Positions 34,949 through 47,190 of a stretch of 64,000 nucleotides of DNA are shown piece by piece. How positions within the stretch are numbered: the first letter of the stretch is position 1; every line of letters starts with the position of its first letter. The notes under the pieces are model-generated. The model was not told where the DNA came from, ran no database searches, and was given only the letters and a program-made list of their open reading frames with translations. The DNA comes from Perkinsus olseni. Its lineage: Eukaryota; Perkinsozoa; Perkinsida. The position numbers and the translations under genes were made by a program. Where the stretch lies: assembly GCA_013115125.1 (NCBI GenBank), contig JABANN010000057.1, forward strand, positions 27,582 through 91,581. The letters are read 5' to 3'.

Positions 34949-37393
34949 TCATGAAACGTCAACAGCCTCAGAAACGTCAATTCGCAAGTCTATGAGGAAG
35001 AGGCCGGCGGCCACCGTCTCGCTCACGACCGGCATGCCCATCTGCAGCTGCAAGACCATGCCGACTTCCGAGTGGCTTCGACCGATCCCTGCCCGCGGCG
35101 TCCCCACCTCTGCCTTCCTCAGCTCTCGCAGCGTCTCGAGAGGGAGTGCTTCCAGATTTTTGACACCAGAGCTGAGGAGCGCCCCGAGAACTTGTCGACA
35201 GCCGGCCTTATCGAGATGACCTAAACCTCCCAACAGCGTCCTAGGCAGCACGCCCGTCGCCATAGCAACAGCATGAGCCGCAATTGCGAGTGTTTCGCCG
35301 CGTGCACGGGTCGACCTATGATTCCTCGCGACCTCCATTACGCTGCTCACCAGCCCTCTCCAAAGCGGGACAGCACGGTGAGCCAAATCCAGCCGCACGA
35401 AAGCATTGAGGCAAGTGTCCAGTTGCTGTACCGAATTACCCCAGCTGACGCGCTCCCAATTAGCCTGACCGAGTAGGTCCATCAGCGCTTTCTGCGGTAT
35501 GAAGTCCAGAAGCGCCAAAGCGTTGAGCAGCGCCGTCATTGGCCTCGCGTCGCCGTTCACCGGGGCCATCTTCGACACTAGCAACGGCACGGCAGCACTG
35601 GCGAAGTCGATTGCCTTGCCGTGGTTGCATCTTGCCAGGCCCAGAAGGAACATAGCCAGCTGACCACTCGACAACCCTTGCTTCATCAGTCTGGGCTCGC
35701 CTTGCAGCATCTCCACCACCGTCGAAAGGAACTCCTCGGCTCTGCCTCTCTGGCTGTCTGTGGGCCGACCTTCCGTCAGGTAAGACGCGATATCCGGTGA
35801 GAGCATAGCGATGAGCTGAGTGTGCTTGGCAAGAGCTCCCATGCGACTCGAGAGCGTACCAATCACCACTGACTCAAGGAACTCCCAGTCATAGTACCCA
35901 ACCTTGGCCATGGCATGGAGCCCGTACACAGCATCTTTAGCAGACTTACTTCGGCACTCGGCCAAGCGTTTCGACCCACTCTCGAACACAGCACGCGCCA
36001 TCGAGAGAGGCATCTCGAGGTCGGCAAAGGCGCCCCACACCAGACAGATGGCCTGACCGTCGAACTCGGCAGTTCGAGCCGAAACCACCGCGGCCAGGCG
36101 AGCCATGAACTCCACCGACGGCCGACCGCCAGCCTTGACAATACCGTGACAGAAAAGAGAAACGTCCTGCGGTGTCCAGCTGGCGATATCGGTAGACTGT
36201 CCCTCAGCCCAGAGGAGGACGGCCTGTACAAAATCTGCATCGGTGAAGCTCAATTTCACCATGGCATTGAGTGATTGTGTCGCCACTCGACTCAGACTGG
36301 AACCATCTTTCCGACGAAGAAGTTCCGTAACCCGCTTGCTGAGCCTCTTAAGGACTGCTCTGTCATTAATTTTGAGGCGCGCGAAGGCATTCAAGACTAT
36401 CGCGCAATCAACTCCGGTAAAGTCAGCAGCTTTGGCCATGATATTCGGCACCAGAAATCGCAGGACAGCATCGCCCTCCCTGATGCCTGCCTTAGCATAT
36501 GCGTTGCACAGCATGGCGAGGCCCTGAGGCGTGAAGTCCTCGGACACTTCGACACTCCTTCGAGCAAGCTTGGCCATAAGTTGGCGGGTCTCTGGGCTAC
36601 TCTCAGCCTTAGCCAGGGCCCCAGCGGCCATAGCACAGTCCTGAGCGTTACCATACGACATACCTCCAGAATTTCGACTGGCTGCCAGCAGGTGCCCCAT
36701 GCTACTGCTGCCACCGTTCCTGAGACGATACACCAGATCCCCCTTCGAGTGGGCCTTTCTCTTACTTGGCGATCGCGTGAAGGCACCTGGCCACATCTCT
36801 AGCGTCTATGGCCCGACTGCCCTCTGAAGTCCTTCCGACCATCATCTTCATGGCGACAGCTGATAGGACGTCCTTCCTCACGGAGTCCTCTACATCGGGT
36901 AGAGCCGAGAGGATGTTCGCAGTGAGACCCAGGTGGGTTGGGGTCTGAACCACACCAATCATGAGTGCCTCACCACGGCCCCGCGCCCGCTGTGGGGCAT
37001 CTATGGGAAGACGAATCATTCCGAACTGTTGTCTTACCAGAACAGATCTCACGTCCCCCTTGCCTCTCGGGTTATTACCATTTCATCCAATCGGTCCCGA
37101 AGCTCCGCTACAGCCGCACTCCAAAAGTTTTCTTTCCCTCGACACCCTCCCCCAACAGCACCCAGCTTATTAAGAGTGAAAACCAAGTCATCTGTACGGA
37201 GACGTCGGAGATGCTCTAGCAGCATATCCACCCTTTGGGCCCCGCGGCCCAGCCTGCGATAGGCCGACTCCAATACCGAAATAGTGGAAGCCGACCCTGC
37301 CATTCGGAGGTAACGAGCAAGCTTCAAGCTATCATCGTGCACGCCAGCAATACTAGTATTGAGCACGAGGCAACCCAAAACCCTTGGTAGCAT
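34949..37393 (-). CDS. Organellar helical-repeat RNA-binding protein (HPR/FASTK-like)
   Basis: Exons 37393-37079, 37025-36766 and 36719-34949 join in phase to 781 residues. The protein begins MLPRVLGCLVLNTS, compatible with a mitochondrial presequence. The body is a solenoid of about 36-residue helical pairs, for example FTPQGLAMLCNAYAKAGIRE, FTGVDCAIVLNAFARLKIND, LSRVATQSLNAMVKLSFTD, WTPQDVSLFCHGIVKAGGRP and FDGQAICLVWGAFADLEMP. This matches the heptatricopeptide (HPR) / FAST kinase-like proteins abundant in apicomplexan mitochondria, which bind fragmented rRNA and mRNA. The C-terminus (about 35090-34949: SHSEVGMVLQLQMGMPVVSE, then GLFLIDLRID) has the look of the start of a RAP domain, cut short. 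RNA target unknown. Confidence 0.75.
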
Positions 37394-37460
37394 TAGGACA
37401 GTTAACAATTCAAACTTCCAATCTCCTATGAGGTCATTTTCTGTCTAATCGGCAGCATCC

Positions 37461-38335
37461 TCAGCTTCCTGCCCTAGCATGCCTCCCACCGAGATACCTG
37501 TCCAGAGTGGTCTTAATTGCTGTGAAAGCTGATGGCTTCAGTGAGGTGAGCTTTAGCAACACGAGGCAACGAGATGCAGAGAGGCTGTAGACAGGACTAC
37601 CTGTCTCTTCCAATGCTCTTCGAGAGTCCTGAGCCGTAATGCTCTCCATGTGCCCAACTTTTCGTCTATCAACCTTCAGCTTCCGCCGGGCTACTGGATA
37701 AGAAGCTTCCGCCGAGGCAGTTTCCGTGGAGTCTTCTGCATCCGCGTCGTATCGACTTTCGGTAGATTCCTCCGCGCCATGTTCAAGAGACTCCCCGGTG
37801 TCGCTGTCATCCGGGTAGACGAGCACCCCGACTTTGTCGTACTTCTCATACTTGTCGACCCACTCCTGAGCAGGAACTCGTTCGCAGCAGACAGTTGAGT
37901 TCCGAGGCTGGGCACAGATATAAACACGTGAACCTCCATCACACCTGCAGAGCCTGCCAATTTTCATCTCCGAATCCTTCGGTGCTTCTCGAGTTTTCGA
38001 TGTCCTCAGGCTTGAAGCTCATCAAGGCAAAAGCTCTTGTGGCGTCCTTACCCGCAAATAGGTGGTATCTACCACCGGGGCCATAGAGGTCTCGTCGGTC
38101 TGCACAGAAGAAGTACTCTTCAACAATTATGAAACATAACGCAACTTCATCTAAAACTCACTATTGCAATCTATCTGAACTCGGGATGGTCGTAACATCC
38201 GAACTTACGTGTTACATCGTATACTATCCCCTTCAGTGCGACATACACTTCCCCAGTGGTTTCGCCATCATACATGGACAGAAGCTGTGGACCGAAGACC
38301 TTACTGGCATCGGGAACTTCGTGAGCTCGCTTCAT
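37461..38335 (-). CDS. Cytochrome b5-like MAPR (progesterone receptor membrane component) protein
   Basis: Exons 38335-38209, 38099-37945 and 37865-37461 join in phase to 228 residues. The cytochrome b5-like heme/steroid-binding domain is clear: FGPQLLSMYDGETTGEVYVA, LKGIVYDVTHR, LYGPGGRYHLFAGKDATRAF, ALMSFKPEDIEN, LQEWVDKYEKYDKVGVLV. The YGPGG.Y..FAG.DA.R.L core is that of PGRMC1/neudesin. There is no N-terminal membrane helix, unlike PGRMC1. The last 110 residues (DDSDTGESLEHGAEEST and on) are Glu/Ser/Thr-rich then basic, and are not part of the family; the third exon could hide an intron near its end. Confidence 0.8.
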
Positions 38336-38398
38336 GCGAGTTGAACTGAATACACGAAGTATATCTTGTGCTTGCAACGACGGCCTAGGCAAATGATG

Positions 38399-38447
38399 TA
38401 ACAGCTGCGGGATTCGAACCCGCGTCCTTTCGGACCAGCGCCTGAAG

Positions 38448-38478
<31 letters not shown>
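38399..38478 (-). tRNA. tRNA-Leu (anticodon CAG)
   Basis: On the minus strand the 80 bases fold as a class II tRNA. The acceptor arm pairs GACAGTT with AGCTGTT (two G-T pairs). The D arm is TGGCCGAGTGGTCTAAGGC. The anticodon stem pairs CCAGC with GCTGG around TTCAGGC, so the anticodon is CAG (Leu). A long variable arm (GTCCGAAAGGAC) pairs on itself, and the T arm is GCGGG-TTCGAAT-CCCGC. It sits upstream of the MAPR gene on the same strand, about 60 bases before its ATG. Confidence 0.95.
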
Positions 38479-38703
38479 GATGAAATTTCGCGTGGTCCAT
38501 TTTGTTGTGTGCATGCGTGTGAACGGACCTTCTCGCATATGAATCGAGTCGACCTCCTTTGGCCCCTGGGTGACCGGAACTGTGTTCCAAGCTTCGGAAT
38601 GAAGCAGAGTGATACATCCTCGACACCAGCTCTTGTATTCCCCTGTGCCCAGATTCGGTTCACTGCGGTAGCTCAACACAGGGTAGCGCTGAGAACTTAT
38701 GAA

Positions 38704-41700
38704 TTATTGCATACCTAATGGCTCCAGCATTACTGGAGATTTGTGTCCTATATCAATAGGCATTGTAGATCGCAATGTGGCAATAGTTGAAGCAAGGGAG
38801 CGAGACCCTCCTTGAGCAGTGCTCTTGGTGGGATGCTTCTGACTATGTTTGCTCCTTAAGGCAAGTAACCGACGGATATCTCCTTCCACCTCAGCGACCT
38901 TCTCCCGCGAGGCCTCTAGCTCCTCATGTAATCGCGATACCTGGCAGGGACGAGGCTGTACAAACTGCACCGTCCGCTACGACTAACTTCCTGTTCCGAC
39001 TCCCGAAGCTTCGCCCGATGCTCAGCAATCTCGAGATCCCGGCTCCTGGACGCCACAACTGCGAACGAACTCCTGTCCGATACCTCTGCCTCACTTCAGA
39101 CTTTCTGCTATATACTGCTGAGGCCTAGAAGCTTCTCCTAGCCTCTTTGCGGAAGCCGCCAGTTCATCTCGCAGCGCCTCTGCTTCTCTGTGCCTGAAGT
39201 CAACGAATCGATCGCGCATGGCGCCATGTTGGCAAACATCGTGAAGCCACTCGATCTCATTAGAAGCAACAACGAGATTGGAGGAGTGGCAGAATTCATC
39301 ACGCTTCTTCGTATTTCCGCTTGTAGGTTGCCAGCTCCGCGGTGAGGTCCTGCAAGCGCCTGGTCAAGAGCAGATTCTCTTTGACTCTTCGGCGAGACGT
39401 CACAGGAATCGAGCCCAGAACTTGCGATATGACAGCGTCGTTTCCTCCCGTGTCCCCGCTTGGAGTGCCTGCCGACTACAGCGTGCCCTTCACTGCGGTC
39501 GCGTCATGCTCACACGAAGACTCCAGCGAGATGGCCGCCTGCACCGCCATGGTCATGTCTTCCTCCATCTTCTCGTAGGCGCCGAGCCGCTCTTTCAGCA
39601 CCGCCATCTCCCCACGCACCGAACTCAGCTCCTCTGCCCCGGACGCTCGTCTCTCGTCTAGCTCTGTCCGCAGCAACTACGACGACGCCGATGCACTACC
39701 AATCCGACGAAGCCACTCACTTCCACTTTCCCTCGCAGAACCTTACACTCCTGCTGCAGTTCCTCCACCACGGCCCCTCGGTCCTCAGCAAGATTGGTCG
39801 CACGATCTGTCTCGAACCTCTAACAAGGACAGAAACGGCCCATGACCTCTCCTAGTAGTAGTACTGCCAAGTGTAATCGATACATGCATACGGTAGTACT
39901 GACACATGGTACACTGTAGTACAGCAGTAACGGGCTAGAAATGATGGTGAGATCAACTGTACCACAAACAACCATGCATATGAGCGAGGAATGCTACACC
40001 GGCTCACCTGTAGCTGCAGCATGCCCTGCGCCTCGACCAGGTCTCGCTGTAGGGCCGCGGCAGAACGGGAATGAGCAACCTACGCGATGCTCACAGGCCC
40101 TAGGGAAAGGGACCTTACCTTGAGCTCATCACAGGTAGCCTCCAACTCCTCCGTTCTACGGAGAGCCTGCAGCCGAGCCGCCTCAGCCATGTCCAGCTGA
40201 GCCTGCCCAGCGAGCACCGACCCTGCCACCTTCACAGTGAGATTAGCCTCACTCGAAGACCATCGAGCTCTCGAGAGTGCAGCTCCACGAGACCCTGCTT
40301 CATAGCGACGACCTGAAAGGAGCCCTCTTGGATCGCCCAGTTACAGAAGGCCGGCCCGGTCACACTTCTGCTTGCTGCTTTTCAGTCAGTCGCCGGATCT
40401 CGGCATCCACTTTCCTCTGCGCCTCAGCCACCATTGCAGCGTTGTCTCTGAAGAGACTACGTACCGGTTCCATATACAGTCGCCCGAGACCAACCTCTCC
40501 GCAGCAGCCGCCAGCTCCTTCTTCTTTGCCTTGACCACACTCAGCTTGGTCTCCAAGGCCTCCACGTCCCTGAGCAACAGCCCAGGTAACAACGACCAAC
40601 CAAGTGGTCACCAGCCGTGCCTATCCTTCCTGTCGCATTCCATCTCCAAATGCTTCACTTGCCGCTCCATCGCGTCCCGGTCTCGGCGGGCCAAGTCTCG
40701 CTCCGCCTACAATAACAAGTCCATCCTCACACCCATGTCCATGCTCACGGGAATTTCCGACGATTTGCCCCCGCGCAACCCAACACGAAAGCACGCAGCA
40801 GGATGTCAGCGAGATGTCAGCGATGTCATGTCAGCGCAGCAGCAGCTCTTCCCCTGTCCACAAGATCTGCACTGACCTGTGCCTGCGACAATGCCTCTGC
40901 CTGTGAGCTCATCTCCGCCGCCAGTTTATGTAAACTCGCCGCCGAAGTTGAAGACGTCTCCCGAGCCTCCTGAACCCGTTCTGTGTCGACCCCGCTGTGA
41001 CGGCACGCTCCCAACCTCGAGTTCCTTCGTGAGCCTTCTAACATCATCGTTCAGGGCTTTGTACCGCATACCGTAATTCTCCAGCTCAGCACACTTCTCC
41101 TCAGACAGCCTGAGCGACTCCGTCAAGGTCTGCACTCGGGACTGTAGCGAGCTGAGGGTCATCTCTGAGGACGGCAGGGGTGAGCGACATACACGTGCAA
41201 CGACAGTTCACCAGAGTCCATCTTGTATTCCTGCAACTGTCGTTGAGCTTCCGCTTCCATGCGCTGAGCCCTCTCCCCAACAGCTCGTTCCTTACCCAGC
41301 TCCTCTACTAGCGAGTCTCGCTCAACCTCAAGACGCCTCACCTGCCCGACGACGTTCCAGCGTCACGCGCCACGAAAATATTACCTCGGTGGCCTTAACA
41401 GCCAGGCCTCGTTGCAGGTCCTGTAGAGCCGCGTCTCGCAAGGCCAGCTCAGCCCTACAACGCTACAAGGACTGATTTCATACGGACACCTGGGAGCCCC
41501 ACCTGACCACTTCCTCCGAGTAACCGTGGAAGGCCGGTGGAGACTTGGCCCTTCTCACCGTGTGGCTTGGCGACGCTACCATGGCCGCAGCACTGGCCAG
41601 AACCGCATCGACATTGACACTCGAGACGTTGAGGGACGACGACCCGAGCGAACTAGTGTTGCCGCTGTCCCCACTGGAGCAGTCCAGACCGGCCAGCCGC

Positions 41701-41933
41701 AGGGACGTCGTTGTGGTAGTAGAGGACTGTGGGCCCACTCCTTCCTCCTCATCTGGTCGGAGACAATCCCTGCGCTGTGATTGAAGGCAGACCAACTAAC
41801 CTGTGCTGCTCCCCTCTGTAAGATTCGCAGCAGCACTGCCACTAGAAGGAGAAGAGGAGTCCGTGGAGGGACTACACAGAGCCGATGAGGAAGGCAATGG
41901 TTCGTCGGTTGCCGGCCCAGATTCAACGTCCAT
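38704..41933 (-). CDS. PIBF1: PIBF1/CEP90-like centriolar coiled-coil protein
   Basis: In animals PIBF1/CEP90 sits at distal appendages and centriolar satellites and is needed to start ciliogenesis. Start ATG 41933 gives a Ser/Thr-rich leader (MDVESGPATDEPLPSSSALC). The rest is almost wholly coiled coil: RRLEVERDSLVEELGKERAV (about 41340), LRLSEEKCAELENYGMRYKA (about 41110). Family landmarks appear late: LKERLGAYEKMEEDMTMAVQ at about 39590 (human [20 protein letters not shown]), SRRRVKENLLLTRRLQDLTA at about 39400 (human [20 protein letters not shown]), and RRLLALRSKHSQKHPT at about 38860 (human KQILVKMHSKHSENS). About fifteen short introns. Identity rests on these ordered C-terminal blocks; the N-terminal half is generic coiled coil. 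Confidence 0.7.
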
Positions 41934-42052
41934 GGAAAGCTAACAATTGAAAGAGATCCACGGCCCATAGTTGACAAAACACCATCAGCTGTAGCGTAGA
42001 AATGACATGAACCCCATGAACAATAGCAGCAGCAGCCATGTCCTCCACTCGC

Positions 42053-45000
42053 TCAGATATCAGTCTCCTCTGGTTCTGGCGTAACCTCTCCCTGCAGTTC
42101 GTGGTCGTTGGGGTCCTCCTGGTCAATGATGATTTCGGGTATAGCTTGGCCTTCACTCCAGATGGTTGCAGGGTGGCACACCTAAAGCGCACACTGCTTT
42201 CACGCGACGCCGTCCCTCTTGATTCCGAGTTCCTTTTCGTTTTCGATTCGTTTTCGTGATTCCTAGCTCGCGAAAAGCTTGGAGATCCACGAAGGCAATA
42301 ACAGCGATACACTTGCGGATCCACACGGTGGTACGATACTGAACAGCCTCGCCTAGGAGCGCGCAGAGAGGAGTACTAACCAGACTACCACCTATACTGC
42401 AACTAGCAGGGAAGCCTACATCCTCAGAGACCTCCATGGCCTTCCGTATGTTGTGGATCAAAGCATCATGTTCAGCATCCAGCAGGCAACGACATACGTT
42501 CTCCCCGAAGTACCGACTCCTCATCACGTACCAGGCGTTACCCGCCGTCTTCGATGAGCCTGAAGGGAGGGGACACTCGTAGGGGAATGTTCCCTTCATA
42601 ACGTCGTGCAGCCCGGGGCCCGGCCGGACACAACCGAACTGCATAGCCACTGGTTGACTCACTATCAGAGGATGAGTAAGGCTTGCTGGTCCTGTAATCA
42701 GCGATGCCTGGCACTCCCACTGCCCTTGCCGCATCAGGCTGTCCCAGTGCGGACTCCTCCGCACCACGATCCTGCACCATCATAACCTCTCCAATGCCAC
42801 CAGCGTAGAGGCAAGGGCTACCTCAGAGCCCCAGTCGCTATACTTCGGGCCGACCAGCGCCCATGCAGCTCGGGCCTGCTCAATCACCGCGTACATCTTC
42901 TTCAGTTTATCATAGGCATTCGCCACGTGCTTCCGAGACTCTGTCAACTGTACTTATCATTCGCCGCGAAAGAATGGCGTACCGGAAGGGTTTATTTGGT
43001 CCAGTTTCAAGACCTCCTTATCGCCGATGATTTTGCGGACCTCCTTCTTGTTGGTAACCCACATCCTAACCAAGTCACTCTGACCGTCCCCTCGCACTCT
43101 TCTGGCGTTACGTCTCCATGATTTTACTGCTGGACTCCTCGATCCTATCGGCAAAGGCCAGGAGGGCATCCTTGACGATCCCTGTTGCCTTCAAGGCATT
43201 CACAGCACCGTCGATTCTCGATACCAGCACTTGGTACTTGACCAACAGGACCTAGTGCGCTACGCTGGTCGGCCGCAATGAAAACAGACAGAAGAATAAG
43301 GCAGCACGTCTTGTTGTTCCTTGAGGTTCTCTTTCGGCTGTTCGTTGCTCTTCTTGATAGTATCAGGGGTCATGGGCACGGAGCCTTCGATCGTCAGGCG
43401 AACGTCCGAGAGGTCCTTCTTGCCCTAAGTCAGTGAATGAGGACTCCTGCTACGCGACCCTCGTGGGTCTTACTTCGTCAGCGTTCCCTTCTCCGACACC
43501 CTGATCGAGGCCCTCAACGTCATAGTGTGTCCCAGCGCCACCCTGAAAGGAAACCGTTTTGTAGTGGGGACCGATGAACGATAATGCAACCGTAAAAAGC
43601 GTAACACGACCGAAAATCGTATGTATGATACGATCATAATAATACTGATGGGTTCAAAGGCACCTCACCACTTGGGCCACGTATTGCGCGGCAGTCCTTC
43701 CCAGAGGGTAACAAAGGAGCATTGTCTCGCGAGGTTCAAGGTCCACAGGAGGAGCAACAATGGTTCACGGAAGACGCACCGCCGGGACGATCTCGAGCGA
43801 AGACCCTACGCGTGAGGGCTCTTCCTCGCGGGCATCCTTATCATCTCTCCCTTCCTCATCTCCATTTTCCCCCTCCTCGCCGTCGTCCTCGCCTCCTTTC
43901 TCCTGCTGGCCCTCATCATCATCTTCCTCCTCCTCCTCGTCACCATCAGGCCCCGTCTGTATAAGGCTGCCAGGAGCTGCTGTAGTACGTGCTGTGTGAG
44001 CATGCACTTCCATCTTCTTATGCACAAAGCTTGACGAGTCGGCCTCCTTGCCTGACGGTTATCACCGAGTATCGACCACCCTCGAAACAGCACTACCCTC
44101 ACCCTCCTTCTTGAAGAGCTTCTTAACACCATCAAGATACTCATACTTATCGTTGCCCCCTTCACCTATAACCAGCGCTTACAGTGAGCTTTACCATAAC
44201 CATGGCCCACCTATTGTTTCTTCACCGTCCTCTTGCTCTTCGCTCTGATGGCCGAGCTCAGTCCCATCTCCCCTATAGTCGTCATCCATGCCGCTACTCC
44301 GATCGGCTTCCTCATCTCCTTGATCACTCTCGTGGTCTTCTTCATCATTCTGATCACCTTGGTGGTCCCCTTCATCTCTATGCTCACTGCGATTGTCTTC
44401 GTCATGGCCCCCGTAGTCCATCTGCTCTAAATGACCGGCATAACTCCGGGGGCCTCCAAGGCTTCCATCATCCGCATGTTCGCCGCTGATCTCATCCTCA
44501 TCAGCGTGCTCCTCATTCACAACATCATCCGCATGCCCGTCGCCGATCTCGCCAATCGCGTCATCAGCACGGTCGTCATCGACCTCATCGTCTCCACGCT
44601 CTTCGTCGCTATGGTGCTGTTCAAAACTTCTACGATGGCCATCAGCTCCATGATGACCATCCTCCACGCCGGAAATCTTAGTCCCACCCTTATTCGACAG
44701 CTCGGCCTCAGCTTCGGCCTGAAGCATCCAATTCACAGTCCGGCTCATCATACGATAAAGTCAAACAATCCAACCACAGAGCACGTCACCACAGACCTAC
44801 CACGGCAGCCTCCGAGGTGATCAGCTCAGTGGAGACCTCCTTCGCTAGCTTCTCCAAGTCAAGGCCTTTCTTCACTTCAAGAAAGGAGGCTTCCTCCTCC
44901 TCTTCCTCGCCCTCTCCTCGCTCGCCGCCTTCGTCGCCCTGGTATGCACCTTCCTGTTCCCGGTGGCCTTCCTCTCGTCCGCTCTCATCACCCTTGCTGC

Positions 45001-46503
45001 CCCCTCCTCCAACTACCTTCCCCTGAGCGCCGTACTTCCTAGGGAAGGTCTGCAGAGGCTTCAATTTCTCCTTCTTAGCTGCATAGTACTCCTAAAGAGG
45101 CCCGCAGCTTCCCCTCGCCGTCAAGACAAACCCTCTCACTTCCTGATCCCCAGTTCCGAGAACCGACGGAAACTTCGCTAACAGAGCACTGATTCGACTC
45201 TCATCCTGCTGGTCATCCTGCCAGTAAGAAACAAAATCGCCTTCAAAGCGAGTACCATCCCACCGCCAACTCCCGACCGAGATTACCGTTTTCCCCTTAG
45301 CCCAGGGCATAGTATAGATGCCCTCCCCCACGTACGTCTCCAGGCGTGTCTTGGTCGCCGTTTCCTTCAACAGTACTGAAACAACGTCTCTCCTTTGATG
45401 ACACAGAGAGCAGCCGATAAACCTCACCATGGAGCTTCGCGAGGAGGTCCATGAAGGCGTGTATGTCGTTCGCTCTCGATGCGAAGTCGTGAGTGCCAAG
45501 CGACCACTGGATGTCCGCCAGGTGCTCAGGATCCTCTACAAGCCTGGCCGGAAGTAGAGGTAGGACTGCGATGAGCGTCAAGTTCAATACTTATCGCTAG
45601 TCGGCACATACGCCCGCATCTGCCCTATAAGCTCCCCTGCTAGTTTAGTGAAGAACTCCTTATTCCTGAAGCGCATCGATACATGCATCGGCGACCTCCA
45701 AAACTCTCATTACGGATCAACATCAATACCAGTCATCAGCGGACTCGCTCTGAAAGAAGGAATACGTCATCATGCTGTTGCCGTCGCAGCAGCGCGCGAA
45801 GGAGGTACTTGATATTAGTGAGATGAGTCTTCACCCTATCGCTGTTCTCTCGCAATATCTCCCTCGCTTCCCCTTCCATGGTCGCATCACCTACGACGCC
45901 ACCAGCGTCGGCGCCCCCTCCCCTCTCGCCTAAGGAGACTATTACTGATCTTGTCCCACTTGTCCGACACGTCCTCAACGATCTTAGCACTCTCTTCCTT
46001 CAGCTTCTGGCCACGGTCGCTTTGAGCCAACTGCAGAATCACCGTACGACCACCTAACGCCAGTAGCCTGCCATACCGCCTCCGTCTTGTAGTTCTTCGC
46101 CGTTTTATCCAACAGCTCGAGCTCCGCGTTGAACACCTCCATAAGGGCCTTCAAGTCCTCAATCATGCTGTCTGTATTCAAAGACAGCAGCCGCTGGCGT
46201 TACCAGCCTGGTGATGAGAACACCTCCCCGAGGCTTACCTCCCACGGTCCGCTCCAACAGGGAAGCAAACTGCTCCCCCAGTATGGCGTTCTGTTGGCGG
46301 AGGTTGCCGAAGATGTCCTGCCCAGCCATATCCAGGAATCCCTTCAACCTGTCGAATGCCCGGCGTATCTTGACCTCGGGATAGTAGGCTGAGGTGAGAG
46401 CAGGAGCGATGCCACTCCGCTGCGACGTTCCAATCATCCCCAATTTCGGCGATGCGATCTCTCCTCCCGGAGCGATTCCGAAAATCAATTTTCTATCTTC
46501 CAT
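42053..46503 (-). CDS. Large unrecognised protein with a long acidic low-complexity middle
   Basis: Start ATG 46503 (MEDRKLIFGIAPGGEIASPK). Coding exons include IRRAFDRLKGFLDMAGQDIF, MIEDLKALMEVFNAELELLD (about 46160), LKEESAKIVEDVSDKWDKIS (about 45990), VKTHLTNIKYLLRALLRRQQ (about 45810), LPARLVEDPEHLADIQWSLG (about 45540), VISVGSWRWDGTRFEGDFVS (about 45270) and LDLEKLAKEVSTELI (about 44840). From about 44751 to 43765 the sequence is Asp/Glu/His-rich. After it come GEGNADE joining GKKDLSDVRLTIEG (about 43440-43490), VNALKATGIVKDALLAFADR, RMWVTNKKEVRKIIGDKEV (about 43060) and KKMYAVIEQARAAWALVGPK. It ends EVTPEPEETDI, stop at 42053. No family recognised. Possibly two genes, but the GNADE-GKKDL splice (phase 0) ties the acidic part to what follows. 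Confidence 0.5.
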
Positions 46504-46639
46504 TTCTTTTCTAGAATTGGCCGTGAAGCGGACACTTTCTACACGAATAACAACACATCGGCACGCACATCCAGGAGCTGAGACTACAATGCCAAGTCGC
46601 GGTTTTATTCTCTAGCTGGTTAGAAGTACGGTGGAGATT

Positions 46640-47132
46640 TCATTTCGGCGAAGATCGGAAACCCCTCCTACGCTTGAGCGGCCCTTGAGTATGTTCATCG
46701 TAGTGAGAGTCATCGAACCATTTGAGAAAATGCGAGTCAGCAGCTCGTTCCTCCTCCAAATGCTTCTTAATGGCATCCGCGTCGCGGTCCTCCTCCTCGA
46801 TAGCCTGTAGCAATAACAGAACTCACCCTAGCTGCACGCACGCACAAAAGATATTCTCTCCGCCACCTCCCTCACCTCGATGAAGGATGAGCCTATAAGT
46901 GCCGAGATGACCTCTGGGTCGAACATACGAACTTGCTCTTCGAGGAAGGACACGGACACCCCATCCGGTATCTGCCATGCTCCTCCGATACTCATCGTCC
47001 ATCCAGCCCACCTTGGATGCGACCGTCTGGGCGTTCCCTCCACCCAAGGGAACCACCACAGTCACCATCCATGCTGATGCAGCCTGCGGAGCCTTCATAG
47101 AGATCAAGAGCCTTCAAACGCCACAGCACCAT
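46640..47132 (-). CDS. Small unrecognised protein
   Basis: The C-terminal exon is clear: AIEEEDRDADAIKKHLEEER, then FLKWFDDSHYDEHTQGPLKR and a basic end before stop TGA (46640). It joins in phase to VSFLEEQVRMFDPEVISALI-GSSFIE upstream (about 46955-46880). The N-terminal start is uncertain; ATG 47132 (MVLWRLKALDLYEG) is the furthest upstream candidate, about 59 bases from the PRP31 stop. Roughly 110-130 residues, highly charged. Acidic/basic composition fits a nuclear protein but no function can be given. Confidence 0.45.
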
Positions 47133-47190
47133 GCCAGTTGACACATTCATTAACAACACAAGGCGGGGCTACGAGAAACCGTAACGTCGC

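Noticed and set aside
38332-38679. Minus-strand frames of about 115 and 92 codons across the tRNA-Leu
   Set aside because: They run straight through the tRNA gene, and their sequence there is the tRNA itself read as protein.
44184-44820. Long hydrophobic plus-strand frames (44184-44489, 44431-44820) that look like membrane proteins
   Set aside because: They are the reverse complement of the Asp/Glu/His-rich tract of the minus-strand gene; GAT/GAG repeats read backwards give Ile, Leu and Val. The minus frame connects to exons on both sides.
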